A stretch of 5,087 nucleotides of DNA. It comes from Bacteroidales bacterium (GTDB lineage Bacteria > Bacteroidota > Bacteroidia > Bacteroidales > Muribaculaceae). Of this stretch, positions 1 to 5,087 are shown piece after piece. Each line of letters starts with the position of its first letter. The stretch's first letter is position 1. Location of the stretch: assembly GCA_009177195.1 (NCBI GenBank), contig WFMA01000061.1, forward strand, positions 4,177-9,263. Reading direction: 5' to 3'. A model generated the notes under the pieces. It made no database searches, had not been told where the DNA came from, and worked only from the letters and a program-made list of their open reading frames with translations. A program made the translations under genes and the position numbers.

Positions 1-341
1 AACGATGCGTAGATCCACTCATTGTCAGTAAGCCAGGTGTTGAAATTAAGAGCGTGATAGCCGGGGTCATTCCACTTGTTGGAAATGATAGCCTCGTCGG
101 CGGTTATCTCCTGAAGATTCCAGTGACAGCGCATGTAAGTTCCCGCGCCGCCGTCGGAAGTCGTAAGATTGCCCTCGTAAAGAAGCGAGCCGTAGAGACT
201 TCCGAAATATCCTTCCCACTCCGACTTTGATGTAAGTTCGGTCTTGGTTGTGGGATTGGTAGGCTCAAGGTCAAGGTCGTTGACACATGCGGTCATTGAC
301 AGCGCCACAGCCCCGATAGTGATATATCTAAATAATTTCAT
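1..341 (-). CDS. SusD/RagB-family nutrient-binding outer-membrane lipoprotein, N-terminal part (3' end outside window)
   Basis: This reading frame starts at an ATG at 341 and stays open to the left edge, giving 113 whole codons of a protein that normally has about 450-650 residues. The N-terminus is a lipoprotein signal: MKLFRY, a short hydrophobic stretch, then a lipobox ending MTAC with the lipidated cysteine at residue 19. Acidic residues soon after the cysteine (VNDLDLEP) are compatible with export to the cell surface in Bacteroidetes. Residues about 35-113, with EWEGYFGSLYGSL, a TADEAII motif and a WNDPGYHALNFNTW stretch, fit the N-terminal helical region of SusD-like proteins. In this family the protein caps the SusC barrel and captures glycan or peptide ligands outside the cell. 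It lies 24 bases downstream of the SusC-type gene on the same strand, the standard order. The start has no Shine-Dalgarno sequence, only an A/T-rich leader. The family call is firm; the substrate is unknown. Confidence 0.93.
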   Translation of the reverse strand, partial: MKLFRYITIGAVALSMTACVNDLDLEPTNPTTKTELTSKSEWEGYFGSLYGSLLYEGNLTTSDGGAGTYMRCHWNLQEITADEAIISNKWNDPGYHALNFNTWLTDNEWIYAS

Positions 342-365
342 AATATATTTCTTGACAGTTAGTGA

Positions 366-3300
366 TTAGAATTGAGCTACCACACCGAATGATACCGTCA
401 CAGGACGCGGATAGATGTTGCTGTCGATACCGCTGCCCACTTCGGGATCAAGACCGCTGTACTTGGTGATGACAAACGGATTCTGAACCGCTCCGTATAG
501 ACGAAGGCGCAGATTGTTGTTCAACAGCGACGGCCAGGTGTAACCAACGGTGATGTTGTCGCAGCGAACGAAGCTGGCATTGCGAACGAAGTAGTCGCTT
601 GAACGCACTTTGGTATCGCGGGTCATCTCCCACAGGTAAGTTCCGTTCATGAGGTTGCTCAACGGAGCGGTCGATGTTGCCGAGATAAAAGCATTGTTCA
701 TTTCGTTGGCGTTGTAGACCCAGTTGCCGATGCTTGCGCGGAGCACGATGCCGAAGTCCCAGTTCTTATAATTGAGAGTGTTCTGCCAGTTGATAGTCAC
801 CGCGGGATCCTTGCTGTGATAGAGATATTTGTCGGCATCGGTGATTTCGCCGTCGCCGTTGCGGTCAACGTAGACGCCTTCAAGAGGATCGCCGTTGCGG
901 TCATAAACCTGCTCGTAAACCCAGAAGCTGTAAGCCGGGAATCCCTCCTGATGTTTCTGGATGTTGATACCGTTGCCGATACCGCCGGTAGTAGTGTCGG
1001 CGCCGTCGGCAAGACGGGTGATCTTGTTCTTGTTCCAAGCCACGTTGACATTGCTCTGCCACTGGAAATCCTGAGTCACTACAGGGCGGGTGAGCAAGTT
1101 GAACTCGATACCGCGGTTCTCAAGGTCGCCAAGGTTCAGGTTACCCTGATTGGAGAGGTTCGAGCCGGCGGGGAAGTTAGCCCATGTGAGGAGGTCTTTG
1201 GTCTTGCGCAGATACCAGTCCACGCTACCCTGTATGCGGTTATTGAGGAATCCGAAGTCAAGACCGATGTTCCAGGTGGTGGTCTCCTCCCATTTCAAGT
1301 CGGTGTTGAACCAGTTGGGGGTCACAAGATAATTGGGAGCTGAAGAAGAGCTGTTGCCGAAAGGCACCTGCTGGTTGATGTTGGTCGACACGTTATAGAC
1401 CGGAAGATAGGGGAAATACTGGTCGGGAAGATCCTGCTGACCGGTGACACCCCAGCCGAGACGCAGCTTCAGGTCGGAAAGCACATTGCGTGTAGATTCC
1501 ATGAAGTCCTCCTGGATCACGCGCCATCCGAGAGCCACTGCGGGGAACACACCCCAGCGGTTGTCCTTAGAGAAGCGTGAAGTACCGTCGGCGCGGACTG
1601 TCGCAGTCAAAAGATATTTCTCCTGGAAGCCATAGTTCACACGACCGAAGAATGAAACCAAGTTATAGGGAGTGCGGCCGGGAACGACCTCGTTGCGCAT
1701 ATATCCGTCAAATGATTCGCCGGGAGCGTAAACGCGGTTGATGTCGTGGGAGTAATTGCGGAATTTTTGCCAAGAGTAACCGGCGGTCACGTCGAGAGTC
1801 GACTGAATTTTGGTGAATTCCTTATTATAGTTGAGGAAGAAGTCGAGAAGAAGGTTCCAGCGTTCCTGATTCTCCTTGTTCTTGCTTGCATAACCGTCGT
1901 GAACGGGGTCATCGCTGCCCGGGAGATAGTGACCGTCTTTCCAAGCCTGGGGCGAGAAAGGATATTGGTAGTTCCAGCACTCGCCGTGGTTATACTCGTA
2001 GCCGAGGTTAAGGTTGGCGCGGAGGTCGGGAAGGAACGGAAGGCGATAGTCAAGCTGAAGATTGCCGATTGACTGATAAACCTTTGAAGTAGAAGAATAG
2101 TCCTCGATCAATGAAACCGGGTTGATAGCGGCAAGAGTGTTGGGCGATCCCAGAGGAGTGTCCATGTCAGCGAGTCCGCCGCCCGAGGTATAGGTTGTCC
2201 AGTTGTTGAAATGGTTGCCGCCCGGCATCTTCACGGGAAGAGTGGGGTTGAAGCTCACAGCTCCGCCCAGTCCGTCGCCGTTATAGCGGTTGGCGATATA
2301 AGCGCCTTTAAGGTTGGCGTTTACCTGAAGAGTGTTATTAAAGAACTTAGGGGAGAGATTTATACTTGCAGTAGCACGATCCATCTTAGAGGTATTGATA
2401 ATACCGTTGTTGTTGGTGTAGCCAACAGCAACGCGGTACGGGAGGGTACCGACAGTACCGCCGACGCTAAGATTGTAGTCGCTTGACACTGTGGTGCGAA
2501 GCACCTTTTTCTGCCAGTCGGTGTTGTAGATCTTGCCGTTCACTCCGAGAGCTGCAGCTTGAGCTGACTCTGCGCCATAATAATCGGTGATGAAGTTGGC
2601 ATATTCATTGCCCGACATCATGTCGAGATAGTTGCGCGGAGTGTTGATATACATGTTGGCGGCGAAGTTCACCTGAGGCTTGCCGCTCTGACCCTTCTTG
2701 GTGGTGATGATTATGACACCGTTGGAAGCGCGGCTACCGTAGATGGCGGTTGCCGAAGCATCCTTAAGAATGGTCATCGACTCGATATTCTCGGGAGAAA
2801 CAAGACCGATGGGGTTGGAAGAACCTTTGACTGACCCGCGTTCCATGGGCACACCGTCGATCACGATAAGCGGCTCGTTGGATGCGTTAAGCGAAGCGCC
2901 ACCGCGAATAAGGATTGAAGCGTCGCCTTGAGGGCTACCTCCGTTGGTGGTGACGACCACACCGGGCGAAGCGCCCACGAGAAGGTCCTGGGCTGAAGTG
3001 GCGAGACCCGCCTGGATTTCGCTCGGTTTAACGACAGCTACCGATCCGGTCGCGTCGCTCTTCTTAACAGTACCATAACCGATTGCCACAACCTCGTTGA
3101 GCATCACGGCGTTCTCATCAAGAGTCACATTAATGGTGGTCTGACCGTTTACGCTGACCTCCTTGGTGTCGTATCCGACATAAGAGAATACCAGCACGGA
3201 ATTGGACTCGGTGTCGATGCGGTAGTTACCGTCGAAGTCGGTGGCTGTACCGATTGAGGTACCTTTCGCCAAGACACTCGCTCCAATCAGGGGCTCGCCG

Positions 3301-3422
3301 GTCTTGTCAACAACAGTACCGGTAACGGTAATCTTCTGCGCCAACGCCGGGATGGAAAGGCTAAGGAGCATCACAGTGACAATCCATGCTTTCCGGGACA
3401 TTAGAAAACAAATGTTCTTCAT
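366..3422 (-). CDS. SusC/RagA-family TonB-linked outer-membrane receptor
   Basis: The complete 1018-residue product is a TonB-dependent outer-membrane importer that works with the adjacent SusD-type lipoprotein. Residues 1-29 form a signal peptide (hydrophobic IVTVMLLSLSI, cleavage site ALA|QK). Residues about 32-107 are the carboxypeptidase-regulatory-like beta-sandwich domain (VTGTVVDKTGEPLIGASV, then TDFDGNY and FSYVGYD) that SusC proteins carry and classical TonB receptors lack. The linker LNEVVAIGYGTVKKSDATGS at 108-127 leads into the plug, whose SusC signature LKDASATAIYGS followed by RASNGVIIIT covers 219-240. The rest, about 250-1018, is the 22-strand beta-barrel, ending VSFGVVAQF with the terminal phenylalanine typical of barrel-assembly signals. 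Length and domain order are normal and nothing appears broken. M1 is preferred as start, but M8 (ATG at 3401) also gives a complete signal peptide. Neither has a Shine-Dalgarno sequence, as is usual in this phylum. The substrate cannot be read from the sequence. Confidence 0.97.
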   Translation of the reverse strand: MKNICFLMSRKAWIVTVMLLSLSIPALAQKITVTGTVVDKTGEPLIGASVLAKGTSIGTATDFDGNYRIDTESNSVLVFSYVGYDTKEVSVNGQTTINVTLDENAVMLNEVVAIGYGTVKKSDATGSVAVVKPSEIQAGLATSAQDLLVGASPGVVVTTNGGSPQGDASILIRGGASLNASNEPLIVIDGVPMERGSVKGSSNPIGLVSPENIESMTILKDASATAIYGSRASNGVIIITTKKGQSGKPQVNFAANMYINTPRNYLDMMSGNEYANFITDYYGAESAQAAALGVNGKIYNTDWQKKVLRTTVSSDYNLSVGGTVGTLPYRVAVGYTNNNGIINTSKMDRATASINLSPKFFNNTLQVNANLKGAYIANRYNGDGLGGAVSFNPTLPVKMPGGNHFNNWTTYTSGGGLADMDTPLGSPNTLAAINPVSLIEDYSSTSKVYQSIGNLQLDYRLPFLPDLRANLNLGYEYNHGECWNYQYPFSPQAWKDGHYLPGSDDPVHDGYASKNKENQERWNLLLDFFLNYNKEFTKIQSTLDVTAGYSWQKFRNYSHDINRVYAPGESFDGYMRNEVVPGRTPYNLVSFFGRVNYGFQEKYLLTATVRADGTSRFSKDNRWGVFPAVALGWRVIQEDFMESTRNVLSDLKLRLGWGVTGQQDLPDQYFPYLPVYNVSTNINQQVPFGNSSSSAPNYLVTPNWFNTDLKWEETTTWNIGLDFGFLNNRIQGSVDWYLRKTKDLLTWANFPAGSNLSNQGNLNLGDLENRGIEFNLLTRPVVTQDFQWQSNVNVAWNKNKITRLADGADTTTGGIGNGINIQKHQEGFPAYSFWVYEQVYDRNGDPLEGVYVDRNGDGEITDADKYLYHSKDPAVTINWQNTLNYKNWDFGIVLRASIGNWVYNANEMNNAFISATSTAPLSNLMNGTYLWEMTRDTKVRSSDYFVRNASFVRCDNITVGYTWPSLLNNNLRLRLYGAVQNPFVITKYSGLDPEVGSGIDSNIYPRPVTVSFGVVAQF

Positions 3423-3503
3423 GCAAGAGTTTGTTTAGTTTTACACAATTTATATTTAACTCAATTTTTTCTATAAACCCTGTGATAAAATCTTCCGGGA
3501 GGC

Positions 3504-3550
3504 TCGGGCATGCCGACGACAATAAATCAAGCCGCTGTCGACTCCTCGAC
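3504..3550 (-). promoter_or_regulatory. GC-rich hairpin patch in the SusC 5' leader
   Basis: Within an otherwise AT-rich leader, two short inverted repeats lie close together. One has arms GTCGA (3537-3541) and TCGAC (3546-3550) around a four-base loop. The other has arms TCGG (3504-3507) and CCGA (3513-3516) around a five-base loop. Both would be in the untranslated leader of the SusC mRNA if transcription starts at either candidate promoter upstream. The patch ends about 80 bases before the start codon, so it does not directly cover the initiation site. It could be a post-transcriptional control element or a binding site for a regulator. Each stem has only 4-5 pairs, so chance is possible. 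Confidence 0.3.
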
Positions 3551-3609
3551 GCTGCCGGGCTATTTTACCATCTGCTTTTTCCTGTAAATACTATCGTTAA
3601 CTATCTTTT

Positions 3610-3640
3610 CAAAATCACTTAGCACCAAAAAACTCTCAAA
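3610..3640 (-). promoter_or_regulatory. Candidate promoter B for the susC/susD-type operon
   Basis: On the minus strand a TTTG (3637-3640) is followed, after exactly 19 bases, by TGATTTTG (3610-3617). This resembles the Bacteroidetes sigma-ABfr pattern of TTTG at -33 and TAnnTTTG at -7, with one mismatch in the -7 box. It would give a leader of about 180 bases including the GC-rich hairpin patch. It competes with candidate A, about 60 bases further upstream. Confidence 0.35.
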
Positions 3641-3669
3641 AAAAAGCTTGTTGAAGCAAGTAACGATTG

Positions 3670-3702
3670 CAAATATAGATATTTTTCATGAAGTTTTGCT
3701 AA
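3670..3702 (-). promoter_or_regulatory. Candidate promoter A for the susC/susD-type operon
   Basis: On the minus strand TATATTTG (3670-3677) matches the Bacteroidetes -7 consensus TAnnTTTG exactly and is followed by C, as often seen. An imperfect -33 element, TTAG (3699-3702), lies 21 bases upstream of it. Initiation here would give a leader of about 240 bases ahead of the SusC start. The -7 box is better than in candidate B, while the -33 element is worse. Confidence 0.45.
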
Positions 3703-3834
3703 AAAAGTGAAAAAAATTTTGACAGGCTTAAATAATTACAAAAATAATAGCCTATTGGTTCAGCGCAAGCCCCCTTTTCATAAATTTTTTAACATTTCAC
3801 CCTGAAAAAGCTCCCGCTGAAAAAAAATTTAGGG

Positions 3835-3853
3835 GGTGGGACAATTTGTGGGT
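3835..3853. promoter_or_regulatory. Possible operator: GTGGG direct repeat around an ACAA-T-TTGT palindrome
   Basis: GTGGG occurs at 3836-3840 and again at 3848-3852, twelve bases apart. Between and partly overlapping these copies, 3841-3849 reads ACAATTTGT, a palindrome with a one-base centre. The site lies just upstream of the plus-strand -7 box at 3875, where a regulator of the capsid unit could bind. The elements are short, so this is only a candidate. Confidence 0.2.
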
Positions 3854-3874
3854 ATTTTTCGCTAAACGGCGCGC

Positions 3875-3882
3875 TAACTTTG
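3875..3882 (+). promoter_or_regulatory. Bacteroidetes-type -7 promoter box for the capsid unit
   Basis: TAACTTTG at 3875-3882, followed by C, matches the TAnnTTTG consensus recognised by the Bacteroidetes housekeeping sigma factor. Transcription would begin a few bases downstream, giving a leader of about 35-40 bases before the ATG at 3925. No good -33 TTTG lies at the usual distance: the nearest TTTG (3845-3848) is 26 bases upstream of the box, and a T-run at 3855-3859 is too close. The weak -33 region might mean activator dependence. The box also argues against a TTG start at 3880, because that codon sits inside it. Confidence 0.6.
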
Positions 3883-3924
3883 CATCGTCAACCGATAACA
3901 ACCTTTATAAACAAATCAACAACT

Positions 3925-4257
3925 ATGGAAACAACACAACAATTGTCGCTGAACGCAATCGTGGAACGCGACGCAAGAGCAGGACACTTCATTGTCGACA
4001 TTCTCGCCGGCGCCGATGTGGACCAAGCTGTCGAAAAACATTTCAACCGTGACCACTCAGCCACCCCCGACGAGTCGTCGCTGCGCGAAGCCGAAAACCG
4101 CGGCTATCTGAAAGGGCTCAACGAAGCCGCCGAAAAAAAGCTAAACGCCCCGGCGCTCTATGAACAGCTGCCGCCCAGACAGCAGCCCGCGCCCGAAAAG
4201 CCCGACCCTACCCGCGATTTCTTCCCCGAAACACGCAAAAGCGTGTGGGACGACTGA
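3925..4257 (+). CDS. Small acidic protein upstream of the capsid gene; possible scaffold or head-assembly protein, function unknown
   Basis: I do not recognise this 110-residue product as a named family. The ATG at 3925 (METTQQ) is chosen over the in-frame TTG at 3880, which lies inside the promoter box. Three parts are visible. Residues about 8-42 are a predicted helical region with hydrophobic and charged residues alternating (HFIVDILAGADVDQAVEKHF). Residues about 50-75 are a second, highly charged helix (SLREAENRGYLKGLNEAAEK). Residues about 82-98 are a proline-rich linker, followed by the tail DFFPETRKSVWDD. The protein has no cysteine, no signal peptide and no membrane segment, and it is acidic (21 D/E against 14 K/R). 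It immediately precedes the capsid gene and shares its strand and probably its promoter. Position, size and helical acidic character would suit a scaffold, a capsid-associated protein or a cargo protein, but this is inference from context. A transcriptional regulator cannot be excluded, although no DNA-binding motif is evident. Confidence 0.82.
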   Translation: METTQQLSLNAIVERDARAGHFIVDILAGADVDQAVEKHFNRDHSATPDESSLREAENRGYLKGLNEAAEKKLNAPALYEQLPPRQQPAPEKPDPTRDFFPETRKSVWDD

Positions 4258-4359
4258 GCCCCGCCCTCCCCTCTCTCCTGATTATTATCTCATCATTTTA
4301 TTATCAACCATTCATTTTTTCAATCTTTTTTTATCAACCTTTTTAATTCTATTCAAACT
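4258..4359 (+). promoter_or_regulatory. Pyrimidine-rich, G-depleted leader of the capsid gene
   Basis: The 102 bases between the small gene and the capsid gene contain only three G residues (4258, 4263, 4280). There is none from 4281 until the G of the capsid ATG at 4362. The first part is C/T-rich and the rest is T/A/C. The nonamer TTATCAACC occurs at 4301-4309 and 4331-4339, exactly 30 bases apart. There is no Shine-Dalgarno sequence. Such a leader would be almost unstructured, which in Bacteroidetes can favour strong translation and would suit a structural protein made in quantity. C-rich, G-poor RNA is also what Rho factor binds, so regulated termination between the two genes is an alternative reading. 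Confidence 0.45.
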
Positions 4360-5087
4360 ATGACACCAGCTATTGTAAACGGAGCCGCAGGCGCTCCCCA
4401 CGTGTTGAACACACCCGTTACCACCACCATCTCCCAGCAAGTGAGCGCCGACCTGCTCACCAACGAGATCGACAACCGCATTGTCAAAATCCGTCCCATG
4501 GCGACGCCCATCGACCAGATTTCACGAATGAGCAAAGCGCGCCATTCCAAGAGCATGATTACCGAATATTACTCGGTCGACACCACTCCTTTTGAATCCG
4601 AGGTCGCCCGCGACAAGTCGACCACCCGAGGGTCCGACGACCTGAAGCTCGACGTCAAGGACCTACGCTGCTTCAGCGAAACCGACACAGTGCTCATCCC
4701 TGCGGCAGAATGTGGCGGAAAGAAAGGCATCATGTTCTACGTCGAATCGGTCACCGACTCGCTCCATCTTCTGCCAATAGGGCTCGACGACATTTCCGAA
4801 CCGCTCTATGTCTACGCCGGCAGCAAGGTGATCAGAATGGGACGCGCCGCCGCTGAAATGGACGTGCAGACCACCCATGCCCAGGCGATGCCCGTGAAGC
4901 AGAAAAATTATTGCCAGATATTCAAGGCTCAGGTCGAGCAGTCGATGCTTCAGCGACAGTCGGCTAAGGAAGTGGGCTGGACGCTCACCGACCAGCAGGA
5001 GGTGGCGCTCATCGACATGCGCATGGGAATGGAGAAGAACTTCCTCTTCGGCACCATGCACCGATTTGAAAAAGGTCCTTCGGAGGG
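4360..5087 (+). CDS. Phage-type major capsid protein, SU10-like (HK97 fold), N-terminal part (3' end outside window)
   Basis: The frame opens at the ATG at 4360 and stays open to the right edge, giving 242 whole codons beginning MTPAIVNGAAGAPHVLNT. Features resembling SU10-like major capsid proteins are a flexible N-terminal arm (about 1-30), a segment IVKIRPMATPIDQISRM (41-57) like the 'p..TPl' region of that family, and a beta-rich middle (about 88-165). After these come NYCQIFKAQVEQS (183-195) and a long helix with TDQQEVALIDMRMGMEKNFLFG (about 210-231), which corresponds to the family's 'q.f...v..S ... E...l.G' pattern. Members usually have about 300-350 residues, so roughly 100 are probably missing past the edge. 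In a phage the protein forms the icosahedral shell. Here it follows a small acidic protein and a G-free leader, divergent from a nutrient-uptake operon. The call rests on remembered family patterns rather than a search. An encapsulin-like or other domesticated shell protein is an alternative. Confidence 0.68.
   Translation, partial: MTPAIVNGAAGAPHVLNTPVTTTISQQVSADLLTNEIDNRIVKIRPMATPIDQISRMSKARHSKSMITEYYSVDTTPFESEVARDKSTTRGSDDLKLDVKDLRCFSETDTVLIPAAECGGKKGIMFYVESVTDSLHLLPIGLDDISEPLYVYAGSKVIRMGRAAAEMDVQTTHAQAMPVKQKNYCQIFKAQVEQSMLQRQSAKEVGWTLTDQQEVALIDMRMGMEKNFLFGTMHRFEKGPSE

Larger units (their letters stand above)
3423..3924. other. Divergent intergenic region between the SusC-type gene and the capsid unit
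   Basis: About 500 bases lie between two start codons that face away from each other, so both leaders and both sets of promoters must be here. From 3423 to about 3490 the sequence is AT-rich leader for the SusC gene. From about 3494 to 3560 it is GC-rich with short hairpins. From about 3600 to 3830 it is strongly AT-rich with repeated A-tracts, for example at 3627-3632, 3638-3645, 3701-3706, 3710-3716, 3805-3809 and 3820-3827. From 3831 onward there is a G-rich patch and then the plus-strand promoter. I see no tRNA, no CRISPR repeats, no integrase gene and no convincing protein-coding frame in it. It may be the junction between host genes and a mobile or phage-derived segment, but no attachment-site repeat can be shown from one side alone. 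Confidence 0.7.

Noticed and set aside
816..1343. 175-residue open frame on the plus strand opposite the SusC gene
   Set aside because: It lies wholly antisense to an intact, clearly recognised receptor gene, has no family resemblance that I can see, and has no promoter or leader of its own.
3386..3622. 78-residue plus-strand frame spanning the SusC start and its leader
   Set aside because: It overlaps the signal-peptide region of the SusC gene and the candidate promoter and leader sequences, and its low-complexity product has no recognisable features.
3638..3660. Hairpin plus T-run on the minus strand resembling an intrinsic terminator
   Set aside because: The stem has only four base pairs (CTTG/CAAG) before the run of eight T. 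That is too weak for a terminator, and the T-run overlaps candidate promoter B.
3770..3836. Inverted repeat CCCCCT (3770-3775) and AGGGGG (3831-3836)
   Set aside because: It has six bases of homopolymer-like arms separated by 55 bases and does not extend further, so chance explains it.
3880..3924. Longer version of the small protein starting at TTG 3880
   Set aside because: The TTG is part of the -7 promoter box TAACTTTG, so this codon is probably not transcribed. The ATG at 3925 has the usual A-rich leader.
4663..5061. 132-residue open frame on the minus strand opposite the capsid-like gene
   Set aside because: The plus-strand frame is open throughout and has family-like features. The antisense product is histidine- and leucine-rich in a way that mirrors the codons of the other strand.

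Overview
The window looks like chromosomal DNA of a gut-type Bacteroidales bacterium, plausibly Muribaculaceae or a relative. The evidence is a SusC/SusD-type outer-membrane pair, a Bacteroidetes-style -7 promoter box (TAnnTTTG), AT-rich translation leaders without a Shine-Dalgarno sequence, and balanced base composition in the coding regions. The family assignment is an inference; the order-level assignment is much firmer.

Minus strand, 1-3422: a complete SusC-family TonB-dependent receptor (1018 aa) is followed 24 bases later by the first 113 codons of a SusD/RagB-type surface lipoprotein, which runs off the left edge. Together they would form one outer-membrane importer: the lipoprotein binds the nutrient outside and closes over the SusC barrel, and TonB energy drives uptake. 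No glycan hydrolase, sensor or sigma/anti-sigma gene is in view, so the substrate cannot be named.

Centre, 3423-3924: a divergent intergenic region of about 500 bases. The half next to the SusC gene holds an AT-rich leader interrupted by a GC-rich patch with two short hairpins, plus two candidate minus-strand promoters. The other half is rich in A-tracts and ends in a clear plus-strand -7 box (TAACTTTG).

Plus strand, 3925-5087: a short acidic protein of 110 aa that I do not recognise by family, then a 102-base pyrimidine-rich spacer with no G over its last 80 bases, then the first 242 codons of a protein resembling HK97-fold phage major capsid proteins of the SU10-like type, running off the right edge. 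The capsid gene is unlisted as a closed ORF because its stop lies outside the window. The two genes look like one unit driven from the promoter at about 3875. The unit starts directly with the small protein and capsid gene; no terminase, portal or protease gene lies upstream. It could be one end of a prophage or satellite, or a domesticated capsid locus. This divergent capsid unit is the most interesting part of the window.
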